A stretch of 50,199 bases of DNA from contig CAIXRH010000308.1 of NCBI GenBank assembly GCA_903921785.1, positions 1-50,199 on the forward strand, given 5' to 3'. Source of the stretch: an uncultured Pseudomonadota bacterium (lineage in GTDB: Bacteria; Myxococcota_A; UBA796; SXON01). A program made the position numbers and the translations under genes. The notes under the pieces were generated by a model. That model had not been told where the DNA came from. It saw nothing but the letters and a program-made list of their open reading frames with translations, and made no database searches. The first letter of the stretch is position 1; the number at the start of each line of letters is the position of its first letter. This document shows, piece by piece, positions 43,735 through 50,199 of this stretch.

Positions 43735-44973
43735 ATGCTCCTCCTGGTCCTCCTCGCCTGCGCGACGGACGCCTCGGAGCCGGCGATCGAGGTCTGCGGG
43801 ACGCCGGTCTACCTCGATCCCCTGCCGACGGACGGGAGCTCGCCCCGTCCGGACTGGACCCTGCCCAGCGACGACGGCCCGGAGGCGCCCTACCCGGCCG
43901 TCATGCGGGTGGAGGTCCCCGAGGTGGTGGTGGTCGAGGGGGACTGGGGATCGGACGTGAAGACGGCGTCCGACGTCCTGTGCCGGGCGGAGATCGAGGC
44001 GGACAGGGGCCGGCTGGAGACCTGGGGAACCCCCGCCTGGCTGCCCGACCTCGACGGGGACGGCCTGGCCGAGCTCGGAATGGGGCGGGCAAGCTGGGTC
44101 GGGCCGGACCAGGAGTGGTTCTCGCTGGCGTGGTCGTCGCAGGGCTGGCCGCCCTCCGACCGGGACGAGTACGACTTCCAGTGTCTCTCCTGGGGCGACA
44201 GTTCGGGCCCGATGGTCGATGTCGGGCCGCTCGGCGGAGATGGGCCCGAGGTCGTCTGTGGCAGTGACCGCCTCTTCCTCCAGCCGGTTTCGGCGTTCGC
44301 CGATGGCCGCGCGGGCGACGACGAGGCGTTCGCGGAGATCGTCGGCCCGCTGTATCTTCTTCGGGTGATCCCCCTCGGCGCCGACTTCGACGGCGACGGC
44401 GTGGCCGAGCTGGCCGTGACCGACCCCTACGCCGACGACGCGGCCTGGCTCTTCGACGGCGCGGCGGTCGGCGCCGGCGTGCACGACGTGGCCGACGCGG
44501 ACGTCGCCCTCACCGGCCCCCTCCCCCTGGTCGCGCTCGACGTGCTCGGCTCCGGCGTTCCCCAGATCGTCGCGAGCGCCCGGGGCCACTCGGATGACCG
44601 CAACGCCGCCGACGAGCTCGGGGTCTACGCGGTGGACGGCGCCGCGTGGTCGCTCGGGGAGCCGCTCTCCACCTTCACGCTCCCCACGAAGACTGCGCCC
44701 TGGGTGGGGGTCGCATCGCTCGGCGACGGCGACGGCGACGGGCTCGACGAGCTGCTCCTCTCCAGCACCGAGGCCGCGTGGCGTTTCCCGGGGAGCGAAG
44801 CCGCGTCTCCCGGGGTCCACCGCCAGGCCGACGCCGACCTTCGCTTCTTCGCCCCCGGCGGCGCCACCGTGCGCGACCTCGGCGGCGACCCGCTCCCCGA
44901 CGTCCTCACCGCGTCCACCGGGACGGTGGAGGACCCGGTGGTGGCGGTGTTCTTCGATCTGGCGGGGCGGTGA
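43735..44973 (+). CDS. FG-GAP/VCBS-like repeat lipoprotein
   Basis: A 412-residue protein. The minimal signal MLLLVLLAC has lipobox Cys9. The mature region has repeated Ca2+-loop motifs of the FG-GAP type: 'PDLDGDGLAELGMG', 'ADFDGDGVAELAVTDP', 'LGDGDGDGLDELLLSS' and a weaker 'VRDLGGDPLPDVLTAS'. Such repeats form an integrin-alpha-like seven-bladed propeller. It is probably a surface-exposed binding protein. The start is supported by TAGTCC 5 nt upstream. The 53-bp S repeat begins 19 nt after the stop. Confidence 0.85.
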   Translation: MLLLVLLACATDASEPAIEVCGTPVYLDPLPTDGSSPRPDWTLPSDDGPEAPYPAVMRVEVPEVVVVEGDWGSDVKTASDVLCRAEIEADRGRLETWGTPAWLPDLDGDGLAELGMGRASWVGPDQEWFSLAWSSQGWPPSDRDEYDFQCLSWGDSSGPMVDVGPLGGDGPEVVCGSDRLFLQPVSAFADGRAGDDEAFAEIVGPLYLLRVIPLGADFDGDGVAELAVTDPYADDAAWLFDGAAVGAGVHDVADADVALTGPLPLVALDVLGSGVPQIVASARGHSDDRNAADELGVYAVDGAAWSLGEPLSTFTLPTKTAPWVGVASLGDGDGDGLDELLLSSTEAAWRFPGSEAASPGVHRQADADLRFFAPGGATVRDLGGDPLPDVLTASTGTVEDPVVAVFFDLAGR

Positions 44974-44992
44974 GGCGGTGGCGATATCTATT

Positions 44993-45046
44993 GGTTCCCC
45001 CTCCCATCTCCGCAGTCGTCGTCGCGAGCCAGGACCGGCGTCGGCG
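44993..45046 (+). repeat. 53/54-bp dispersed repeat 'S', copy 4
   Basis: GGTTCCCCCTCCC start, TCGCGAGCCAGGAC core and CGTCGGCG end, with one inserted base relative to the other copies. It is 19 nt after a stop, in the same orientation. It belongs to the gene-free stretch 44974-45337 (364 bp), which otherwise holds only the repeats listed next. Confidence 0.78.
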
Positions 45047-45075
45047 CACCGCCGACCCGGCGCTGGCGCCCAGGG

Positions 45076-45119
45076 CCAAACAACGCCCGAGGGGAATCGT
45101 CACCCCCCGAGTTGTTTGG
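45076..45119. repeat. Inverted repeat with 9-bp outer arms
   Basis: CCAAACAAC (45076-45084) and GTTGTTTGG (45111-45119) are perfect inverted arms around a 26-bp centre that itself contains GAGGGG and a C6 run able to pair. The A/T-rich arms stand out from the surrounding GC-rich sequence. Confidence 0.6.
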
Positions 45120-45141
45120 GGTGAACGCCCCCGCCGCGCCG

Positions 45142-45194
45142 CGCCGACGGGTGTCGTGGCTCGCGACCTTCCTGCCGAGGCGGGAGGGGGAACA
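45142..45194 (-). repeat. 53-bp dispersed repeat 'S', copy 5 (variant)
   Basis: Minus strand: GTTCCCCCTCCCGCC start, GTCGCGAGCC core, CGTCGGCG end; same 53-bp length with several differences. It lies 143 nt downstream of the methyltransferase stop, in the same orientation. The variant segment TCGGCAGGAAGGTCGCGAGC recurs near 43647-43670. Confidence 0.65.
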
Positions 45195-45251
45195 ACCTCC
45201 TCCTCCGTCCGGCCGCCGGTCCGGCTGCGGCCTTCCCCGGCGACGCGCGAC

Positions 45252-45289
45252 GCCGACGTCGGTGCCGACCGCCGACGTCGGTGCCGACC
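45252..45289. repeat. Exact 19-bp tandem duplication
   Basis: Two adjacent identical copies of GCCGACGTCGGTGCCGACC. The centre GCCGACGTCGG includes a palindrome (CCGACGTCGG). It lies 48 bp beyond the methyltransferase stop. Confidence 0.75.
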
Positions 45290-45337
45290 CCCGCCGCGAC
45301 ACCCAGCGCCCAGCGCGTCGTCGAGCCCCCGTTTCCC

Positions 45338-46576
45338 CTAGCCCCCGCCCTTCTCATACATCACCGCGTGCTCCGGACGCATCCGGTCCACGCCCTCGTC
45401 CCAGCGCTCGACCGTGGCGCGCGCCACGCGGGTGAGCCCCTCGCTGCGGGCCGCTTCCCCGAGGGGGCCCAGCGTCTCCACCGGCTTTCCGGCGACCACG
45501 CCGTCGGCGATGACGACGACCAGCCGTCCCCCGGGGCGGAGAGCGCGAGCGGCGGCGCGCACCCAGCGGTGGGTGTCCAGCTTCCAGGCGGCGAGGGCCT
45601 CCGCGCGGTCGGCGCGGAACTGCCGACGGCTGCCCATCTCCGAGAAGCGGGTGTCCTCGGCGTCGATCCCCAGCCAGGCGAGGCGGAGCTGCTGGAGCTG
45701 CGCGTAGTCGTACACCCCCGGGTACGGCGGCGAGGTGACCACCATCCCGAACTCCTCCCGCTCCCGGAGCTCCCGGGCGTCCTCCCGGTGGACGCGGACG
45801 CGAACCTCGGCGTCGAACGCCGCGGTGAGCTTCTCCAGCTCCTCGAGCTGCCGGGCGTACTCCCGGGCGCGCTTGTGGAAGAGCGTGGCGGTGGTGGTGG
45901 GCGGACGCGGCTCGTCGACCTTCCGGTTGGCCGTCTCGGATTCGCGGTGGCTCACCTTCACCAGGATCGAGGAGAAGACGGCGCGAGCGGCGGCGTGGTT
46001 GCCGATGGCGGCGCGGATCGCGTCGAGCTCCACGGCGGTCCACGGGTCGTACCACTCCGGGGCGATGTCGGGGATGGTGCCCTTCACCATCGTGAAGTCG
46101 CGGCCGTTGCCGTTGAAGTTGGCGACGCCCGCGAGGCGGGCGGTCTCGGCGGCCTTCCGGCACAACGAGCGCAGCGCCACGCGCTCCTCCTCGGTGGTGC
46201 GGGCGGTGCGCGCGCGGGCCACGATCGTGGCGACCGGGTTCACGTCGCAGCCGAGGCCGGGGCGGCCGGCGAGGAGCGCCTCCACCAGCACAGTGCCGCC
46301 GCCGCAGAAGGGATCGAGCACCGGGCCTTCGCCGAGGGTGAGCAGCGCAGCGGCCGCGTCCGGGTGCAAGCCGGCGGGGTAGGCGTGGAAGCCGTGGGTG
46401 GCGCGCTCGACGCGCTCGCGCTCGCGCAGCGCCGACTCGAGCACGCGCGACGCCGCGTCGTCGCCCTCACGGAGGGCCTCGCCGGAGCGCTGGGTGAGGG
46501 CGCGGCGGACGTCCCCCGCTTCCGCCCACTCGGGAGAAGCCGCGCGAGCGCGGCGATCACTACGTCGGGATGCCAT
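45338..46576 (-). CDS. SAM-dependent DNA/RNA methyltransferase (DPFCGGGT...TSPPY type)
   Basis: A 412-residue protein. The SAM-binding motif DPFCGGGT (88-95) is followed by 'GCDVNP' (ribose contact, 109-114) and, much later, the catalytic TSPPY (281-285). This order (motif I before motif IV) and the TSPPY form resemble Trm11/Trm-G10-like enzymes and some N4-cytosine or N6-adenine DNA methylases. The target, DNA or RNA, cannot be told. The N-terminal 60 residues are basic. There is no restriction endonuclease gene next to it, so it may be an orphan modification enzyme. The start has TAGCCG 5 nt upstream and diverges from the SRPBCC gene. Confidence 0.8.
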   Translation of the reverse strand: MASRRSDRRARAASPEWAEAGDVRRALTQRSGEALREGDDAASRVLESALRERERVERATHGFHAYPAGLHPDAAAALLTLGEGPVLDPFCGGGTVLVEALLAGRPGLGCDVNPVATIVARARTARTTEEERVALRSLCRKAAETARLAGVANFNGNGRDFTMVKGTIPDIAPEWYDPWTAVELDAIRAAIGNHAAARAVFSSILVKVSHRESETANRKVDEPRPPTTTATLFHKRAREYARQLEELEKLTAAFDAEVRVRVHREDARELREREEFGMVVTSPPYPGVYDYAQLQQLRLAWLGIDAEDTRFSEMGSRRQFRADRAEALAAWKLDTHRWVRAAARALRPGGRLVVVIADGVVAGKPVETLGPLGEAARSEGLTRVARATVERWDEGVDRMRPEHAVMYEKGGG

Positions 46577-46581
46577 GCGGG

Positions 46582-46587
46582 CGGCTA
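46582..46587 (-). promoter_or_regulatory. -10-like hexamer TAGCCG, leaderless arrangement
   Basis: GAGATAGCCG on the minus strand, 5 nt before the ATG at 46576. The opposing start is only 35 bp away. Confidence 0.38.
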
Positions 46588-46598
46588 TCTCGCCCGGT

Positions 46599-46604
46599 TA
46601 GAGC
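46599..46604 (+). promoter_or_regulatory. -10-like hexamer TAGAGC, leaderless arrangement
   Basis: CGGTTAGAGC, 7 nt before the ATG at 46612. It faces away from the hexamer at 46582-46587, so the -35 regions of the two promoters must lie in or beyond the opposite coding sequence. Confidence 0.38.
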
Positions 46605-46611
46605 CCGCGGC

Positions 46612-47136
46612 ATGGAACTCAACGCCTCGTCGCTCATCCGTCACCCCCGCGAGCGGGTGTACCTCGCCTATCGCGACGAGCTGCCGCGCATCGCGGCCTA
46701 CATGCCCAACGTGAAGTCCGTGGAGGTGCAGAAGCGGGAGGAGCTCCCCGGCGCCGTGCGGCTGCACAACGTGTGGACGGGCAAGGGGGAAATCCCCAAG
46801 GTCGCCCAGCACATCGTGAAGCCCGACATCCTTCTGTGGGACGACTTCGCCACCTGGGACGACGCACGGAGCCGCGCCGAGTGGCGCATCGGCCTGCGGG
46901 TGTTCAACGACAGCTTCTCCTGCCGCGGCACCACCACCGTCACCTCGGAAGGCCCGCACACCCGGGTCACCCTCCGTGGCGACCTCTCGGTGGACCTTCG
47001 CGAGATCCCCGGCGTTCCCCGCCTGCTCGCCGGGCCGCTCAAGCCGCAGATCGAGGCGTTCATCATCAAGTTGGTCCGCCCCAACCTCGAGGACACCAAC
47101 GCCGCCCTCGGCCGCTACCTCGACGCGAACCCGTAG
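46612..47136 (+). CDS. SRPBCC/START-like lipid-binding protein
   Basis: A 174-residue protein. The opening 'RHPRERVYLAYRDELPRIAAYMPNVKSVEV', a helix-grip start broken here only by one loop, is typical of the SRPBCC (Bet v1/START-like) fold. The middle has alternating beta strands ('EWRIGLRVFNDSFSCRGTTTV', 'HTRVTLRGDLSVDL'), and a long C-terminal helix ends the domain. Such proteins bind a hydrophobic ligand. It is followed after 7 bp by a GNAT-like acyltransferase gene, so the two are probably an operon, possibly dealing with an acyl or lipid substrate (inference). It has no signal peptide and should be cytosolic. Confidence 0.75.
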   Translation: MELNASSLIRHPRERVYLAYRDELPRIAAYMPNVKSVEVQKREELPGAVRLHNVWTGKGEIPKVAQHIVKPDILLWDDFATWDDARSRAEWRIGLRVFNDSFSCRGTTTVTSEGPHTRVTLRGDLSVDLREIPGVPRLLAGPLKPQIEAFIIKLVRPNLEDTNAALGRYLDANP

Positions 47137-47143
47137 CTCCCGC

Positions 47144-48259
47144 ATGGCCGTCGCCGTCCGCCCGATCCAGCTCCCTGGCGACGCCAGCGCGTTCATCGAC
47201 GTGTGGTTCCGCCTGTACGCCGGCGACCCCCACTGGGTGCCGCCGCTGCGTTTTGAGCGTAAGGAGTTCCTCGATCCCGCGCAGAACCCCTACTTCGGGG
47301 TGAGCCGGGTGCAGTGTTTCATCGCCAGCAAGGACGGAAAGGACGTCGGCACCATCTCCGCGCAGGTGGATCAGAAGTACCAGGAGAAGAACCCCGGCGT
47401 CGGCTTCTTCGGCTTCTACGAGTTTCCCGATGATCCCGAGGTGAGCGCTGCGCTGTTTGCCGCCGCCGCCGACTGGCTCCGTGCCCAGGGAATGACCCGA
47501 GCCGAGGGCCCCTACAACTTCAACAGCAACCACGAGTGCACCCTGCTCGTGGATGGTTTCGACAGCGACCCGCTGGTGATGATGGTCTACAATCCGCCCT
47601 TCTACGCCCGCCACTACGAAGCGTGCGGAATGGAGAAGGCCAAGGATATGTACGCATACTGGCTGGCGAACGACGGCCCCATCCCCGACCGGGTGGGCGC
47701 CATCGCCGACCGCTTCGAGAAGAAGCACCCCGAGGTGACGATCCGCCCGGTAGACGTGGCGAAGTACGACGAGGAGGTGCAGCTCTGCCTCCAGATCTAC
47801 AACGATGCCTGGGCGGAGAACTGGGGGTTTGTGAAGCTCACGGACCAGGAGTTCCTGAAGGTCGCCAAGGGCCTCCGCCCCATGGTGGACCCGCGCTACT
47901 GCTACTTCGCGTTCGTCAACGGGGAGATCGCCGGCTTCTCGCTCACGCTCCCCGACTACAACCAGGTGGTGAAGCCGATGAAGGGGCGGGTCTTCCCCTT
48001 TGGGTGGTACCACTGGCTCACCCGCCCCGCCAAGGTCGACCAGATTCGGGTCTTCACGTTGGGCATCCGTCAGAAGTACCAGCACCTCCCCCTCGGTGCG
48101 CCGCTCTATAAACGTACCTGGGAGGCCGGCCGACAGGCGGGCGTGAAGGGCGCGGAGGCGAGCTGGGTGCTCGAGGACAACGTGCGCATGCGCGGCGCCA
48201 TCGAGAAGATGGGGGGGAAGGTCTACAAAACCTACCGGATCTACGGGGCGGGACTGTAG
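47144..48259 (+). CDS. GNAT-like N-acyltransferase (YghO-like)
   Basis: A 371-residue protein with two GNAT-like halves. The N-terminal half ('FIDVWFRLYAGDPHWVPPLRFERKEFL', split from its conserved form by small changes, and 'ISAQVDQKYQEKNPGVGFFGFYE') and the C-terminal half ('YFAFVNGEIAGFSLTLPDYNQ') each resemble an acyl-CoA/acyl-ACP-binding acyltransferase. It looks like the YghO-type family, some members of which have been linked to bacterial ceramide synthesis; I cannot confirm that role here, as no serine palmitoyltransferase gene is in view. Probably co-transcribed with the SRPBCC gene. The 65-bp H repeat begins at the last base of its stop codon. Confidence 0.75.
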   Translation: MAVAVRPIQLPGDASAFIDVWFRLYAGDPHWVPPLRFERKEFLDPAQNPYFGVSRVQCFIASKDGKDVGTISAQVDQKYQEKNPGVGFFGFYEFPDDPEVSAALFAAAADWLRAQGMTRAEGPYNFNSNHECTLLVDGFDSDPLVMMVYNPPFYARHYEACGMEKAKDMYAYWLANDGPIPDRVGAIADRFEKKHPEVTIRPVDVAKYDEEVQLCLQIYNDAWAENWGFVKLTDQEFLKVAKGLRPMVDPRYCYFAFVNGEIAGFSLTLPDYNQVVKPMKGRVFPFGWYHWLTRPAKVDQIRVFTLGIRQKYQHLPLGAPLYKRTWEAGRQAGVKGAEASWVLEDNVRMRGAIEKMGGKVYKTYRIYGAGL

Positions 48260-48323
48260 GGGCGCCAGACCGGCGTCGGCGCTCCGGTCCACCCATCGGC
48301 GGCGCCGGCGGGCGGGGCCCGCC
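48259..48323 (+). repeat. 65-bp dispersed repeat 'H', copy 3, with hairpin
   Basis: The 24-bp core 48259-48282 starts at the last base of the TAG stop. The hairpin GGCGGGC-GGG-GCCCGCC is at 48307-48323, with the same 24-nt spacer length as the other copies. The remaining gap to 48587 (about 260 bp) shows no gene or clear signal. Confidence 0.8.
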
Positions 48324-48587
48324 AAAGGGATCATCGGCGCGCTATCGGGTGGTCTTGGCGGCGCCGGTCAACCGCCCCCGACCCCGCACCCTCCACTGCC
48401 AAGCCTAATTCACGTCGGCACCCTCGTCCGTCAATAAGGTCGGCGCGGACGCGGCGGTGGGCTTCGGGGGCGGATCGAGGACGCGTTGAAAGTGCACCTC
48501 CGGAGGTGGAACCCCCCCGGGGCAGCCGACCCGGCACCCGCGCGAGGGAGGGTCGAGCCCGTCCGGCCGGATGGCGAAAGGCGGCGA

Positions 48588-49064
48588 TCACCGCGGTGCG
48601 CTGCGAGCCCATCGGGGGAGCGGGTCGAACACGACGGTCGGCCCTTCCCACCCCGGCAATGAGAGGTGTGCGGCGACGGCCCCGCGAAACTCGGACGCGA
48701 GGCTCCATCCGGAGAAATGCGACCGGTGGAGATGCAGGTAGTTGAACCGTCCAAGCGCGGACGCGGTCGCGCCGAGAAAGCCCGTGCCGAAGTAGTCGTC
48801 CGGGTCGGTGACGACGGTGGAGCACATCACGCAGACGCGGGCCGAAGGCACACTTTGGGCGAGCGCCTCCTCGCGACGGCTCAGAGCCTCCGCGCCGAGC
48901 GGGTCTCGGTCCAGGCAGGCACGGTGGACCACTCCGTCGCTCAGGTGGAAGAGCGGGTCGCGCTTGTTTGCCACGAAGGGAGGGAACAGAACACGCTCCT
49001 CCGACGCAGCCACGGGCTTCCCGCAGATCGCACAGTTCGACTTGCCGGCGAGGAACAGGGCCAT
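48588..49064 (-). CDS. Candidate immunity protein for the RHS toxin (zinc-binding)
   Basis: A 158-residue protein starting 1 bp after the stop of the RHS gene, in the same direction. This is the usual place for an immunity gene. Its N-terminus has C11-x2-C14 ('NCAICGKPV') and H47-x2-C50 ('DGVVHRAC'), a probable zinc site, then C78-x2-C81 ('RVCVMCSTVV'). There is no signal peptide or membrane span, fitting a cytosolic antitoxin-like partner. I do not recognise the family by name. The role is inferred from position and size; it could instead be an independent zinc-ribbon protein. Confidence 0.65.
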   Translation of the reverse strand: MALFLAGKSNCAICGKPVAASEERVLFPPFVANKRDPLFHLSDGVVHRACLDRDPLGAEALSRREEALAQSVPSARVCVMCSTVVTDPDDYFGTGFLGATASALGRFNYLHLHRSHFSGWSLASEFRGAVAAHLSLPGWEGPTVVFDPLPRWARSAPR

Positions 49065-49065
49065 C

Positions 49066-50199
49066 TCAGTTCCCCCAGAACTTTTCGAGTGTGCCGTTCT
49101 CGAGGACGTACGAGCTTGATTGCCCCAGTTGCTCCAGGGCAGCGCGATCCGCCGCAGACGGACCGACGAACCCCAACCCGTAGGGATGGGTGTGGCCGTA
49201 GATCAAGTCAACGCCCAGGTCCTCCATCGCGGAGATACCTCCGGGCCCGCCCGAGACGATCGCGCGTTCGCCACCGGCCAACCTCACGAGCGCGTGCTCG
49301 TTTCCAGTCGAGAACGTCAACGACTTCCCCTCGGCGATCAGGTCGGCGATCCTCTCGCCCCGCGCGACCGTTCCTACCATCGACGCAGGGAGCACCTCAC
49401 CGCCCGTGCTCGCGACCGATAGTCCCCTTGAGGCGCTCGGAGCAAGTTCCGCCACTTCCGCCGCCCCCACGGCTGCGTCCGCCAGCTCCGGGGCCGCGGT
49501 GGCCAACTTCGCCGCAAGTACGCCGGCTCTCAACGCCGGCGCCGCGCGGGCGACCACGGCGGCCCCGGCTTCTGGCGCTACGATCGACGCGACGACGCCG
49601 ATGGCGGTGACGCCCTGGTCCACGTTCCGCTTCCCGGCGGCTTGAACCTCTTCTTTGGTGCCCGTCGCGATCTTGTACGCATTGTACGCCGGCAGGACTC
49701 CTGTGGAGACCCCCGCGACCGTGAGCAACGTTTTCCCCGCTCCCACCACGATGGACGCATCGATCTCCGCTACCTGCTTCGCCGCTCCGGCGAAGTCTCC
49801 GCCGACCGCCTTCTTCAACGGCGACGCACCGTAGAGCGCGCTCGCGGTGTCGATGGGGTGGGCCACGGCGGTGCCAACGGCGGCGAGGGTATCGCCGGCG
49901 CTCGACACGGTGTCTACCGCCGCCGCGACCTCCGCGTGGAAGGCCGTGGAGATGCGATCCGACCAGCTGAATTCCTCCATTCCGCCGCTGTCCAAGCCGC
50001 CGACGGGGCTGGCGTGGCAATAGCAAAACCGATTGACTCCATCCCCCAACCCGATGGGATCCGCGGACGTCCACCTCCCGAGCCAGGGCGCGTAGTACCT
50101 CACGCCATGGCACTGCAATCCGGTCTCCTCGTCGCGCTCCATGCCGGTGTAGCGGTAGCGCTTCCGCGACACGTCGATGCTCGAATCCCCGGCCCACCA
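49066..50199 (-). CDS. RHS-repeat polymorphic toxin, C-terminal part (5' end outside window)
   Basis: The frame runs off the window at 50199; 377 residues are visible. The RHS core signature 'YRYTGMERDEETGL', then 'YYAPWLGRWTSADPIGL' and the start of the toxin tip ('VGGLDSGG'), show the conserved junction where the cage ends. Next is a region of Ala/Val-rich helices with possible membrane character (about 80-220 of the fragment). The last ~100 residues are the variable effector tip: 'NEHALVRLAGG' then 'YGHTHPYGLGFVGPSAADR'. The H-T-H-P...S-x2-D pattern resembles a JAB/JAMM metallo-isopeptidase-like toxin, although the spacing between His and Ser is two residues longer than usual. Likely delivered by type VI or a related secretion route. 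Confidence 0.85.
   Translation of the reverse strand, partial: WWAGDSSIDVSRKRYRYTGMERDEETGLQCHGVRYYAPWLGRWTSADPIGLGDGVNRFCYCHASPVGGLDSGGMEEFSWSDRISTAFHAEVAAAVDTVSSAGDTLAAVGTAVAHPIDTASALYGASPLKKAVGGDFAGAAKQVAEIDASIVVGAGKTLLTVAGVSTGVLPAYNAYKIATGTKEEVQAAGKRNVDQGVTAIGVVASIVAPEAGAAVVARAAPALRAGVLAAKLATAAPELADAAVGAAEVAELAPSASRGLSVASTGGEVLPASMVGTVARGERIADLIAEGKSLTFSTGNEHALVRLAGGERAIVSGGPGGISAMEDLGVDLIYGHTHPYGLGFVGPSAADRAALEQLGQSSSYVLENGTLEKFWGN

Noticed and set aside
40923-43736. Long minus-strand open frame of about 937 codons across the CsgG-like gene and part of the caspase/PDZ gene
   Set aside because: It is antisense and out of frame to two genes with signal peptides and recognisable motifs; its composition is the usual Arg/Gly-rich shadow.
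48260-48587. Small open frames in the gap after the GNAT-like gene
   Set aside because: They are short, lack start signals and overlap the H repeat; no protein character is visible.

Overview
The window is very GC-rich and gene-dense. Three features point to a myxobacterium-like member of the Myxococcota: many lipoproteins, acidic Thr-Gly-Asp linkers, and a Cys/Gly-rich C-terminal sorting signal followed by a hydrophobic stretch and an Arg cluster (MYXO-CTERM type). The gene families present (oleABCD, a PfaC-type megasynthase, CASTOR-like channel, lipoxygenase, caspase-like proteases) fit that assignment. I see no rRNA, tRNA, CRISPR array or insertion sequence.

Layout. 0-8.3 kb: lipoproteins and secreted proteins around a complete lipoxygenase gene. 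8.3-11.3 kb: a sigma-54 activator diverging from a VWA lipoprotein. 11.3-12.8 kb: an arsenosugar pair (AhpD-like protein plus radical SAM ArsS). 12.8-17 kb: a CASTOR/POLLUX-type channel, an N-formylglutamate amidohydrolase-like gene and a Y-family polymerase. 17-22.5 kb: an S9 peptidase and several proteins of unknown function. 22.6-27 kb: a tight oleABCD operon for long-chain olefins. 27.4-35.6 kb: a sorted surface protein and a 2325-residue PfaC-type protein (KS-CLF-DH-DH-DH-acyltransferase). 36-41.5 kb: two caspase-fold proteases flanking a front-end desaturase. 41.7-48.3 kb: a CsgG-like lipoprotein or periplasmic protein, an FG-GAP lipoprotein, a methyltransferase, an SRPBCC protein and a GNAT-like acyltransferase. 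48.6 kb to the end: the 3' end of an RHS polymorphic toxin with a candidate immunity gene.

Functional theme. Olefin synthase, PUFA-synthase-type subunit, front-end desaturase and lipoxygenase are all enzymes of long-chain or polyunsaturated acyl groups. The window lacks the PfaA (KS-MAT-ACP-KR) and PfaD (ER) partners, so the PfaC-type protein must act with subunits encoded elsewhere or do something different.

Two genome-wide features stand out. First, about a dozen genes have a TA-containing -10-like hexamer ending only 5-8 nt before the start codon and no Shine-Dalgarno sequence, the layout expected of leaderless mRNAs. Second, the gaps carry at least four families of short GC-rich dispersed repeats of nearly fixed length. 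Two of these, a 65-bp unit and a 53-bp unit, mostly sit just downstream of stop codons in the same orientation as the gene. A third, about 97-107 bp with imperfect terminal inverted repeats, appears to have disrupted the 5' end of a caspase-like gene.
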